A stretch of DNA of 64,000 nucleotides from Bradyrhizobium sp. Tv2a-2 (GTDB taxonomy: Bacteria; Pseudomonadota; Alphaproteobacteria; Rhizobiales; Xanthobacteraceae), in assembly GCF_000472425.1 (NCBI RefSeq), contig NZ_AXAI01000016.1, positions 124,001 through 188,000 of the forward strand, written 5' to 3'. A program made the translations under genes and the position numbers. The notes beneath the pieces were generated by a model. The model saw only the letters and a program-made list of their open reading frames with translations. It ran no database searches and was not told the DNA's origin. Of this stretch, positions 8,180 to 16,162 are shown piece after piece; position 1 is the first letter of the stretch; every line of letters begins with the position of its first letter.

Positions 8180-9400
8180 TCATGCCGCGGCGGAAACGAC
8201 GATTGGCGACACCTGCCCCACACGCCACCACGCGCCGGCGCGGCGCAGCACCAAGGCGCCCACGATCACGGTTGCGCCAAGCCCGACCGGCAGCCCTGAG
8301 AACAGGAAGACGAGGATCAGGAGAAACGCAAGCGCGAGCGCCGGCACCTCGTAAGCGCGGAAGCCGTGGGCCAGCCCGAGCCGCACGAGGTAGCCGACCG
8401 GGATCGCCAGCACCATCATGTCATAGAGGAACAGATAGGGCGTCGCCAGCAAAGCGCCGACCGCGAGGCTTGCAGCCTTCAGCGAATAGCGCACGCGGCT
8501 GCGCCAGATCATGACCACGGTCGTCGCGACGGCCGCGGTCATAGTCCACTGGAAGGCCCAGCCGAGCTGCTCGGAGCCGCCGAGATAACGCACCAGGCCG
8601 AAGATGCTCTGCAGCTTGAACCAGGGCGCGCGGCCCTCGGTGAGGAAAGCCTGCGAGAACATCGGCATCCAGTGCAGGAACGCCTGCCAGCTCTCGATGC
8701 CGAACGCGAACAGCGACACCGCCGCCAGCATCACCGCAACGATCGCCGCGGTGACAAACACGGTCCATTGCGAGGCTGCGATCAGCACGAGCGGAAACAG
8801 GAGGCCATATTGTGGCTTGTAGGTGAGAAGGCCGAGACAGATGCCGGAGAGCACTGGCCGCACGGGAAGAAAGTAGAGCGCACCGCCGATCAGCGCCGCG
8901 GTGAGGAAGCCGTTTTGGCCAACGGTTGCGTTGTTGATCAGCACCGGAAAGCTGACCGCAATCAACAGGCCGAACGGCTTGCCGACAGTCGCGCGCATCA
9001 TCGCGAGATAGGGCAGGAAGCTCGCAGCGACCCAGCCGGCAAACGCCACGCCGTAAGGGAATTGCGCGAGGAACATCGCAACGAAGAGAAACGGCGGCGG
9101 ATAGTGCCAGGCGAAATTGCCGGGATAGGTCTGGCCGAGCACCAGTACCTGTACCTGCTTCTGGATGTCCCAGTCCCATGCCTGGGCTGGATGTCCCTCA
9201 AGCGCGAGGCGGCCGGCCGACCAGACATTCACGAAGTCGGTGGGGATGCCGAGGCCGCCGGAATCATAGATCCACCAATGCGACAACCAGGCGGAGAGCA
9301 GGAAGGACGCATTGATGACGAACAGCGCAAAACAGATCGTTTGCAGCGCTCGCGGGATCGCGCCCCGCTCGGGAAGCGTCATCGTGCTTGCAGTGGCCAT
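8180..9400 (-). CDS. GT87 / DUF2029 integral membrane glycosyltransferase
   Basis: A 406-residue membrane protein starts at the ATG after AGGACAGCGC. It contains the family's periplasmic-loop signature DFVNVWSAGRLALEGHPAQAWD, then HYPPPFLF and GLLTYKPQYGLLFPLVL, all typical of DUF2029 proteins, plus about ten transmembrane segments. GT87 enzymes are GT-C-fold transferases that use polyprenyl-phosphate sugars (for example polyprenyl-phosphate mannose) outside the inner membrane. A second GT87 gene lies at 11115-12371. It is divergent from the gene at 9622, with a shared 220-base promoter region. The sugar and acceptor are unknown. Confidence 0.88.
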   Translation of the reverse strand: MATASTMTLPERGAIPRALQTICFALFVINASFLLSAWLSHWWIYDSGGLGIPTDFVNVWSAGRLALEGHPAQAWDWDIQKQVQVLVLGQTYPGNFAWHYPPPFLFVAMFLAQFPYGVAFAGWVAASFLPYLAMMRATVGKPFGLLIAVSFPVLINNATVGQNGFLTAALIGGALYFLPVRPVLSGICLGLLTYKPQYGLLFPLVLIAASQWTVFVTAAIVAVMLAAVSLFAFGIESWQAFLHWMPMFSQAFLTEGRAPWFKLQSIFGLVRYLGGSEQLGWAFQWTMTAAVATTVVMIWRSRVRYSLKAASLAVGALLATPYLFLYDMMVLAIPVGYLVRLGLAHGFRAYEVPALALAFLLILVFLFSGLPVGLGATVIVGALVLRRAGAWWRVGQVSPIVVSAAA

Positions 9401-9621
9401 GCGCTGTCCTGTGGGGCGCCAAGAGGGGCGCGCGAGCGCTCAAGCAATAGGCCTGATGGCATTGAAGAAATCTTAAGATTTGAACGGAATTGCCGATTTG
9501 GAAGGAATGCGGGAACCATGCGCGGGAGTTGCAGCTCCAAATTTACCAAAGCTTATCGCGCCGGTGGTCCACTCCGGCCAAAGCCACGCCAGACGCGAAC
9601 ATTCACCCCTGCAAGCAAGCG

Positions 9622-11118
9622 ATGATGTCCCTGTCCGTTACCGCTTCCACTGATACGACACGCGCCACGCGGGGGCTGGTCCCACTATGCGTCGGCGCGG
9701 GCGCCTATCTGCTCGTGCTGGTGACGGGCGACAACCTGCTGCAGGACTCCGACAGTTTCTGGCAGATCGGCATCGGACAGTGGATCATCGATCACGCCGC
9801 GATGCCCTATGCGGACTTCTATTCCTTCACCCATGCCGGCCAGCCATGGCTGTCCACTGCCTGGCTCTCCCAAGTGCTGTATGCCATTGCCTATGCGCAT
9901 CATGGCTGGGCGGGCGTGGTGGTGCTGGCTGCGCTGGCGATCGCGGCTGGGCTTGCGATCCTCGTCCACCTGCTCGAGCCATATTTCGAACCGGCGCATC
10001 GCATCCTGCTCGCCATGCTGGCGTTGGCGCTGTCATGGCATCACCTGCTGGCGCGGCCGCATGTGCTGGCGCTGCCGGTGATGGTGGCCTGGAGCGGCGG
10101 GCTGATCATGTCGGTCGATCGGCGCGCCTCGCCGCCCTGGCTGTTGCTGCCGCTGATCGCGCTGTGGGCCAATCTGCATGGCGGGTTTGTGCTGGGGCTC
10201 GCGTTGATCGCACCCGTCGCGCTGGAGGCTGTCTGGACCAGCGATGCAGACAGGCGCATCGCTGTCGCAACGCGATGGGCAATGTTCGGAATCGCTGCGC
10301 TTGCAGCGAGTTGCTGCACGCCCTATGGCTGGCACACGCTGGCCGCGGCGGGGTCGATCCTCGACCTCGGCGGGGTGCTGTCGGTGCTGTCGGAGTGGCA
10401 GCCCGCGGATTTCTCATCGTTTGGCCTGTTCGAGGCGACGCTGCTTGGCCTCATCGGTCTCGCGCTCTATCGCGGGATCATCGTCTCGCCGCCGCGCATC
10501 GCGCTGCTGCTCTTGCTGACACAGATGGCTCTCGCGCATGTCCGCAGCATCGATGCATTCGCCTTCCTGACGCCGCTTGCTCTCGCAAAGCCGTTCGCGG
10601 ATCATTGGCTGCCGCAGCGTGCGGCCGCCGTGGCCCGGGACGCCGCGCCGGTCTCCGCGATGGCGCTGCTTGCGATGCTCGCGGTCGCGACGGGCACGGT
10701 TGCCTCGACGGCCGCTTATACGGGCCACCATGATTTCGTCTTCGTGAAGACGCAGACGCCGGCGGCAGCCGTCGATGCCCTGACGCAGCAGGGTGCGAAG
10801 CGCATCTTCAACGCCTATGAATTCGGCGGCTATCTGATTGGGCGCGGCATCCCGACCTTCATCGACGGCCGCGCCGAGCTCTATGGCGAGAGATATGTGC
10901 TGGATTATTTCGACGCGGTCGCGGCCCGCGACATCGACCGCCTGACGGCGCTGCTCGACGACGGCAGGATCGACGCCACACTGCTTCCGCCTCACACGCC
11001 TGCCGCACAACTGTTGGACCGTATGTCCGGATGGCGGCGGCTCTACGCGGATGACATCGCTATCGTTCATGTCAGGGCACGCACCGGGCGGCCCGGCATT
11101 ACCGGAGGTTTGAAGTGA
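9622..11118 (+). CDS. large polytopic membrane protein, GT-C glycosyltransferase-like
   Basis: Starting at the first of two adjacent ATGs (9622/9625) the product has 498 residues. It has about ten hydrophobic helices and an early acidic loop, DNLLQDSDSFWQIGIGQW, which resembles the catalytic first loop of GT-C enzymes (an Asp-rich D-x-D-x-x-W pattern). A soluble C-terminal domain contains KRIFNAYEFGGYLIGRG and FIDGRAELYGE. Such proteins are common in Bradyrhizobium as uncharacterised membrane proteins. The last four bases overlap the GTG start of the following GT87 gene, so the two are translationally coupled and probably act in one glycan pathway. Confidence 0.7.
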   Translation: MMSLSVTASTDTTRATRGLVPLCVGAGAYLLVLVTGDNLLQDSDSFWQIGIGQWIIDHAAMPYADFYSFTHAGQPWLSTAWLSQVLYAIAYAHHGWAGVVVLAALAIAAGLAILVHLLEPYFEPAHRILLAMLALALSWHHLLARPHVLALPVMVAWSGGLIMSVDRRASPPWLLLPLIALWANLHGGFVLGLALIAPVALEAVWTSDADRRIAVATRWAMFGIAALAASCCTPYGWHTLAAAGSILDLGGVLSVLSEWQPADFSSFGLFEATLLGLIGLALYRGIIVSPPRIALLLLLTQMALAHVRSIDAFAFLTPLALAKPFADHWLPQRAAAVARDAAPVSAMALLAMLAVATGTVASTAAYTGHHDFVFVKTQTPAAAVDALTQQGAKRIFNAYEFGGYLIGRGIPTFIDGRAELYGERYVLDYFDAVAARDIDRLTALLDDGRIDATLLPPHTPAAQLLDRMSGWRRLYADDIAIVHVRARTGRPGITGGLK

Positions 11119-12371
11119 GCATCTCAGCCGAAACGAGCTCCCTCCCCGATGCGCGCAGCGATTGGACCTGGCTGCGCTGGTGGCTGACGCCCGCCGCGCT
11201 TATCGCAACGCTCTACGGCTGGGCGGAGCTGGTCTCGACCTTCATTCATCCCGGCTCGATCGGCTTGAACCATATCGCGCCCGGAACGGACTGGATGGTG
11301 TTCTACGGCGCGGTGCGCTCGGCGCTTGCGGGGCATCTCTCGCTGATCATGAACGGCGACGATTTCACCGCCTATCTCAACCATGATTTCGCCGACTGGC
11401 TGTCGGTGCCGCTGCAATTCCGGCCCTGGTTCTATCCGCCGAGCTTCCTGGTCCTGCTGCTGCCCTTTGCACCGCTTGGCCTGGTCGGCTCCTATGTGGC
11501 GTTTCAGCTCGCAACCGGCGGCTTTCTCGCCGCAGCACTCTACAAAGGCGGCCCGGATGCCGCAGCCAGCCGCTACCTCATCGCCGCGGTGCTGATTTCG
11601 CCGGCCGCTTCGAACAACATGCTCGACGGCCAATGCGCCTTCCTGGTCGCGGGCTTGATCGTTGCGGGTGTCCGCCTCATCGCCACACGTCCTGTTCTCG
11701 CGGGCGCGGTGCTGGGGTTGCTCAGCTTCAAGCCGCAGTTCTTCCTGCTGGTGCCGTTCGCACTGATCGCCCTCGACCAATGGCGCAGCTTGGTCGCGGC
11801 GGCGGTGTCCGCACTTGTGCTCGCACTTCTGAGCGCGCTCATCTTCGGTGTCGATCTCTGGATCTGGTGGGTGCCGCAGGCAATCGCCAATCTCACAAGC
11901 CCCGATCCGAAATGGGTGGAGTATGGTCGCATCTGGGGCCACAGTGTCTGGGCCTGCGCAGTGCTGCTTGGCTTGCCGCCAAAGGTGGCCTCGCTGTTGC
12001 AGTTCGCAGCACTGCTCGGAAGCGCGACCGCGACCTTTATCGCCTTTCGCTCCTCACTCTCGACCGACAAGAAGCTCGCCGTCCTGCTTGCAGGTGCGGT
12101 GCTCGCCGCGCCACACTCCGGTCCCTATGACGCGGTGCTGCTGATCATTGCGGTCGGGCTGTTGCTGGCTGGCGAGGCCAAGGCTCTGTACAGGGCGCCG
12201 AACCGGATGCACTGGCTGCTCGGCTTCGGCATCTGGCTCGTGCCCTTGATCAGCCCGCCGGCCTATGTGGTCGCAGGCCGCTTCGCGCCGCTGTTGACGG
12301 CGGCGCTGATCGGCGTGCTCCTCAGCGACCTCCGCAGTGCAAAGCGACCGGAGCTCGACGCGGTCGTTTGA
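11115..12371 (+). CDS. GT87 / DUF2029 integral membrane glycosyltransferase
   Basis: A GTG at 11115 overlaps the upstream stop (GTGA); the product has 418 residues. Family features are APGTDWMVFYGAVRSALAG in the first loop, FRPWFYPPSFLVLLLPFAPLG, and GLLSFKPQFFLLVPFALIALDQWR, with about ten transmembrane helices. It is a homologue of the protein at 8180-9400, matching that protein's DFVNVW, YPP and YKPQ blocks. It probably transfers a sugar from a polyprenyl-phosphate donor at the periplasmic face. The downstream neighbour converges on it after 9 bases. Confidence 0.87.
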   Translation: MSISAETSSLPDARSDWTWLRWWLTPAALIATLYGWAELVSTFIHPGSIGLNHIAPGTDWMVFYGAVRSALAGHLSLIMNGDDFTAYLNHDFADWLSVPLQFRPWFYPPSFLVLLLPFAPLGLVGSYVAFQLATGGFLAAALYKGGPDAAASRYLIAAVLISPAASNNMLDGQCAFLVAGLIVAGVRLIATRPVLAGAVLGLLSFKPQFFLLVPFALIALDQWRSLVAAAVSALVLALLSALIFGVDLWIWWVPQAIANLTSPDPKWVEYGRIWGHSVWACAVLLGLPPKVASLLQFAALLGSATATFIAFRSSLSTDKKLAVLLAGAVLAAPHSGPYDAVLLIIAVGLLLAGEAKALYRAPNRMHWLLGFGIWLVPLISPPAYVVAGRFAPLLTAALIGVLLSDLRSAKRPELDAVV

Positions 12372-12380
12372 GTGCTCGGC

Positions 12381-13583
12381 TTAGTTCCCCGTCTGCAACT
12401 CGCCAAAGCGCTCCCAACTTTTGCCGTTGAAGCGCATGAACTGCATCTGGTCGACCGGAACGTGATCGGTCGGACTGGTGTTGACCTTGATGCCGGGCAA
12501 CAGCATCGGCAATTCCAGATCGTGAATTGAAAACGCCTGCTTCAGGATATTCTCGGTGGAGAGATCGTCGCCGCAGGCTTTGAGCACCGCCTCTACTGCC
12601 ATCGCGCTGTTATAAGCGTTGACATAATTGGTGTCGTGCAGGTCGGCCTCCGGAACATATTTGATCATGAAGTCGCGCCAGCCCTTCACGCCGGCGTCGT
12701 TCGCCCATGCGGGATCGTCGGGATCCTTGACATAGGCGGTCGAGAACACGCCGGTCGAAGCCTCGAGCCCCGCTGGCTGCATCACCGTGGAAACCCAGAC
12801 CGCGACATTGGCCAGGAACGTCATCGGGCGCCAGCCGATCTCATAAGCCTTGCGGATCGCTTGCGCCGCGAATTTCGGCGTCGCGGCGATGATGAAGACG
12901 TCGGAGCCCGACGCCTTCAGCTTCACGATCTGGGAATCGATGGTCGGGTCGGAAATCTCGTAAGTCGCGCCTGTCACGACCGAGTCATATTTTTCGCCGA
13001 GCACGTCCTTCAGTCCCAGAAGATAGTCGCGGCCGAAATCGTCGTTCTGCGAGATGACCGCGAATTTCGCATTCGGATTCTTCGCCAGCGCATAGCGTGC
13101 ATAGAGCCGTGCCTCGTAGCGAAATGGCGCCTGAACCCCCATGGTGGCCTGCGGATATTGTGCGATGTCGGCGAATTTCGACGCGCCGGAGGCGAGGAAC
13201 AATTGCGGGATGTTCTTGCTCTGCAGATATTTGGCGATCGCAGTATTATGCGCCGTGCCGATCGAGGAAAAGATCAGCGCGACCTCGTCGCTCTCCACCA
13301 GACGTCGGGTCTGCTCCACCGTCTTCGGCGGTGCATAGGAATCATCGAGCGATATCAGGTTGACCTTGCGGCCATTGATGCCGCCGCGCTCGTTCAGCAT
13401 CTTGAAATAGCCGACCTCGCCCTTGCCCAGAGCACCGAAAGCCGAGACCGGGCCACTATAGGGCATCGTCTGGCCAATCTTGATTTCGGTCGCCGTGACG
13501 CCGCGCATGTCGGCGCCAATTGCGGCCGGCGATGCTGCAAGTGCGATTGCGCACGCGAAAATGGCTCTAATGGCTGCAACCAT
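12381..13583 (-). CDS. ABC transporter substrate-binding protein, branched-chain amino acid/aromatic type
   Basis: The start at 13583 follows GGGAGGGGGAG and gives 400 residues. A signal peptide occupies roughly residues 1-25 (FACAIALAASPAAIGA). The mature protein shows the type I periplasmic-binding (LivJ-like) fold markers EIKIGQTMPYSGPVSAFG, NERGGINGRKVNLISLDDSY and PPKTVEQTRRLVE. No permease or ATPase is adjacent, so it is an orphan receptor that must share a membrane complex. Its position 172 nt downstream of the ferredoxin-P450 pair suggests uptake of an aromatic carboxylate, as other LivJ-like receptors do; this is inference. Confidence 0.88.
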   Translation of the reverse strand: MVAAIRAIFACAIALAASPAAIGADMRGVTATEIKIGQTMPYSGPVSAFGALGKGEVGYFKMLNERGGINGRKVNLISLDDSYAPPKTVEQTRRLVESDEVALIFSSIGTAHNTAIAKYLQSKNIPQLFLASGASKFADIAQYPQATMGVQAPFRYEARLYARYALAKNPNAKFAVISQNDDFGRDYLLGLKDVLGEKYDSVVTGATYEISDPTIDSQIVKLKASGSDVFIIAATPKFAAQAIRKAYEIGWRPMTFLANVAVWVSTVMQPAGLEASTGVFSTAYVKDPDDPAWANDAGVKGWRDFMIKYVPEADLHDTNYVNAYNSAMAVEAVLKACGDDLSTENILKQAFSIHDLELPMLLPGIKVNTSPTDHVPVDQMQFMRFNGKSWERFGELQTGN

Positions 13584-13755
13584 CTCTCCCCCTCCCCAAT
13601 TGCTCTTCGCATTATTGTGACGGCTGCGAAGCGCGAGACGCCCAGCATTCGTCTTGTCATGGAAGCATGCCACGCCACAGCCTCCGATGCCATTACTGTT
13701 GTCGCGTAGGGCCCGACGGCCGCTGGCAGCGCCTTTTATTCAACGACGGCGCTGC

Positions 13756-14079
13756 TCAAACCTGTCGGTCCGGCAGCCGCAGCACGAGGCCGTCAAGCTC
13801 GGGCGTGAGCTGGATCTGGCAAGACAGGCGGCTGTTGGGCAGCCGCTCGGCGGCGGCACCGTCGAGCAGCGCGTCCTCCTCGCTGCCCATTGGGGACAAG
13901 CGGTCAAGCCAGGCCTCGTCGACATAGACATGACATGTCGCGCACATGGCATTCCCCCCGCACTCCGCGAGAATGCCGTCGATGCCGTGACTTGTTGCCG
14001 CCAGCATGGCGCTTTCCGCGCCGTTCGCCTCGATGCACACGTTGCGTCCGTCAGGATGGATGAAGATGATCGATGTCAT
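13756..14079 (-). CDS. [2Fe-2S] ferredoxin, adrenodoxin/palustrisredoxin type
   Basis: This 107-residue protein starts at the ATG 14079, 11 nt after the P450 stop. It has the four ligand cysteines of vertebrate-type ferredoxins, Cys40, Cys46, Cys49 and Cys87, in the pattern C-x5-C-x2-C...C (ECGGNAMCATCHVYVDEAW, later SRLSCQIQLT). Such ferredoxins pass single electrons from a flavin reductase to class I bacterial P450s. CYP199A enzymes of R. palustris are likewise paired with a cognate [2Fe-2S] ferredoxin. No NADH-ferredoxin reductase gene is nearby, so one must be supplied from elsewhere in the genome. Confidence 0.93.
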   Translation of the reverse strand: MTSIIFIHPDGRNVCIEANGAESAMLAATSHGIDGILAECGGNAMCATCHVYVDEAWLDRLSPMGSEEDALLDGAAAERLPNSRLSCQIQLTPELDGLVLRLPDRQV

Positions 14080-14090
14080 GGATGTCGTTC

Positions 14091-15326
14091 TCAAGCGGGC
14101 TTGATGGTGATGGGCAGGCTTTCGAGCCCGCGCAGCGTGTTGTTGTAGCGGCGCTTCACAGGCCCATCGATCTCGATCGCCACGCCCCTGCGCGCCAGCG
14201 CCGCGAGTACGACCTCGCCTTCGAGCCGCGCCACCAATTGGCCGACGCACATGTGGATGCCGGAGCCGAAGCCGACATGGCCCGATGTCTTGCGGGTGAT
14301 ATCGTAGCGGTCGGGCTCGTCCCAGCGCCGCGGATCGCGATTCGCCGCGCCCAAAAACATCAGCACCTTCTCGCCCTCACCGATCATGTGACCGCCGATC
14401 TCGACCTCGCGCGTGGTGGTACGGAAGAAGGTCTGCACCGGGCTTTCAAAACGCACGGCCTCCTCGAACGCATTGCGCGCCAGCGACGGATTCGCCCGCA
14501 GCCGCGCCATCTCATCGGGAAAACGCGCCAGGCAATAGACGGCGGCGCCGAGCCCATTCACGGTCGTATCCAGTCCCGCTGACAGCAGCGAGCGCACAAG
14601 GAGCGGCGCTTCATCCGGCCTGATCTCGCCGCTGTCGGAGAACGCATGGATGCAGGCACCGAAGCCGCCGGGCGTGAGATTCTTCCGCTGGCACTGCTCC
14701 GCGACATAGGCCTGATGCGGTGCCGAGCGCTCGATCGCGGTCTGGCGCAGCTCGTTCGGCGGGCCGAACGCATTGAAGACGACGCCTGCATAAGCAAGCA
14801 GATGCTCGCGCCCCTCTTGCTGCAATCCCATCGCGTCCGGAAATACCGAGAGCGGATAGGCTTCCGCCAGGTCCGCGATGGCATCGATATGCCGGCGCCG
14901 CAGCAGCTCGTCGACCTTGGCTTCGGCGGCAGCCGCAAAGCGATCGCGGATCTGCTTCATCACCGCCGGTGACAACACCTTGCTCAGCACCGCGCGGGTA
15001 CGCGTATGCGCGGGCGGATCGGCCTCCAGGATCAGGCTCGGCGGCCGCCACGGCTTCTCCTTCTTGAAGTCGCTCAAGCCTACGCCACGGCTGGAGCAGA
15101 AAGTCTGGGGATCGTTGAGCACGGCATGAACTTGCGCATAGCGGGCGACGCCGTAGACGTTCCATTTGTCGAGATAGACGACGCTGCCGGCCTCCCGCAA
15201 CGCTTCCTGCGCAGGATAGAGATCGTCAAAGAAATCGATCGCGAAAGGATCGATGTCGACGTGCGGGACGGACGGCGGCTTGCTGCCGGATACTTGCATC
15301 GGCGCAGAGGAAATGCCTGCACTCAT
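14091..15326 (-). CDS. cytochrome P450, CYP199 family (aromatic acid O-demethylase/hydroxylase)
   Basis: The 411-residue soluble P450 starts at an ATG behind GGGAGGTCAG. It has the I-helix AGLDTT, the ExxR motif EAVR, and the heme loop GFGSGIHMCVGQLVARLEG with the thiolate Cys near residue 360. Long segments such as LDKWNVYGVARYAQVHAVLN and KKEKPWRPPSLILEADPP match my recollection of CYP199A2/A4, which bind para-substituted benzoates and demethylate 4-methoxybenzoate. The WRPPS segment (Arg94, Ser97), reported there to hold the substrate carboxylate, is intact. A ferredoxin gene follows and a MarR gene is divergent. The exact substrate range is inferred. Confidence 0.93.
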   Translation of the reverse strand: MSAGISSAPMQVSGSKPPSVPHVDIDPFAIDFFDDLYPAQEALREAGSVVYLDKWNVYGVARYAQVHAVLNDPQTFCSSRGVGLSDFKKEKPWRPPSLILEADPPAHTRTRAVLSKVLSPAVMKQIRDRFAAAAEAKVDELLRRRHIDAIADLAEAYPLSVFPDAMGLQQEGREHLLAYAGVVFNAFGPPNELRQTAIERSAPHQAYVAEQCQRKNLTPGGFGACIHAFSDSGEIRPDEAPLLVRSLLSAGLDTTVNGLGAAVYCLARFPDEMARLRANPSLARNAFEEAVRFESPVQTFFRTTTREVEIGGHMIGEGEKVLMFLGAANRDPRRWDEPDRYDITRKTSGHVGFGSGIHMCVGQLVARLEGEVVLAALARRGVAIEIDGPVKRRYNNTLRGLESLPITIKPA

Positions 15327-15410
15327 TCTGACCTCCCGAATTTTGGCCTTGTGAAGCGCGGTCTCATGTCCTTATGTCTCGCTGTGACACTGAACAACGC
15401 AACCCGAGCC

Positions 15411-15926
15411 ATGTCCATCATCCCGCCTGCCAGCAAGCCACGCCGGAAGCCACCCGCGGAGAGTGCGCATGATGGTCCGACGCTCGACCTGGAGCGGTAC
15501 GTTCCGGCGTTCATCACCTTCATCGCCAACAAGCTCTCGAACAGCGCGACCGCGCTCTACCAGCGCAAGTTCGGCGTCAACGTCACGGAATGGCGGATCA
15601 TGTCGCTGCTCGCGATCGAGCCCGGCATTCCCGCCTCGCGCATCTGCCAGGTGATCGGGTTCGACAAGGGGCCGGTCAGCCGCACGCTCGCCATGATGCA
15701 GAAGCGCGGCCTGATCTCCGTTCGCACCGACCCGGATGACGGCCGCACCCATATGATCTCGCTGACCACCAAGGGATGCGCGACGCATGACCAGGTGATT
15801 GTCGCGGCGTTTGACCGCGAGCGGCGGCTGCTCTCTTGCCTCAGCCACGACGAGCAGGAGGTGTTGATCGATCTCTTGCGGCGCCTGCACAACAATCTCG
15901 GCGCTGTCACCGGCGACGGCGGCTGA
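15411..15926 (+). CDS. MarR family transcriptional regulator
   Basis: The ATG at 15411 gives 171 residues; an in-frame ATG at 15366 would add 15, and neither has a strong ribosome-binding site. The winged helix is clear: NVTEWRIMSLLAIEPGIPASRICQVIGFDKGPVSRTLAMMQKRGLI, then the wing RTDPDDGRTHMISLTTKG with its conserved D-x-R. It is divergent from the P450 gene with an 84-base gap, the normal place for a regulator of that operon. By analogy with other MarR proteins of aromatic catabolism it would be a repressor released by an aromatic acid or its CoA ester. The ligand is not readable. Confidence 0.92.
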   Translation: MSIIPPASKPRRKPPAESAHDGPTLDLERYVPAFITFIANKLSNSATALYQRKFGVNVTEWRIMSLLAIEPGIPASRICQVIGFDKGPVSRTLAMMQKRGLISVRTDPDDGRTHMISLTTKGCATHDQVIVAAFDRERRLLSCLSHDEQEVLIDLLRRLHNNLGAVTGDGG

Positions 15927-16083
15927 CGCCATCGCGCCCACCTCGCGCAGCGATTTCAGAGTTCCCGTGATCCGCGCGATGCAACGATCGCCGCCGGCCG
16001 TAATGCTGCGCATACTCCCTCCCCGAACAGGCGCGGCGATTGGCTCGCTCTTCCGCCTTATTCGGAAAGCATCTCACGAATTA

Positions 16084-16097
16084 GTTGCCTTAGCAAC
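16084..16097. promoter_or_regulatory. MarR-type palindrome GTTGC-N4-GCAAC
   Basis: A perfect palindrome-like site, GTTGCCTTAGCAAC, sits inside TTAGTTGCCTTAGCAACAA in the 231-base gap between the convergent MarR and MFS genes. This form is typical of MarR operators in proteobacteria. It is not in front of either flanking gene. Reading on the minus strand it lies about 70 bases upstream of a well-formed start at 16013 (see findings). Confidence 0.45.
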
Positions 16098-16133
16098 AAT
16101 TTCTTTGAACTGCCCCGGCGCGACGTTGACGCG

Positions 16134-16162
16134 CCTGGCAGTACTATCCTGGCAGTACTATC
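16134..16162. repeat. two tandem copies of a 14-base unit at the MFS 3' end
   Basis: The unit CCTGGCAGTACTAT occurs at 16134-16147 and again at 16148-16161. The second copy contains the stop codon of the minus-strand MFS gene (16158-16160), so the duplication lies just at and beyond the coding end. Confidence 0.8.

Noticed and set aside
8366..9625. A 419-codon plus-strand frame opposite the GT87 gene.
   Set aside because: Its translation is very rich in Arg, Glu, Gln and His, as expected from the antisense of a GC-rich membrane-protein gene. The opposite strand gives a clear GT87 protein.
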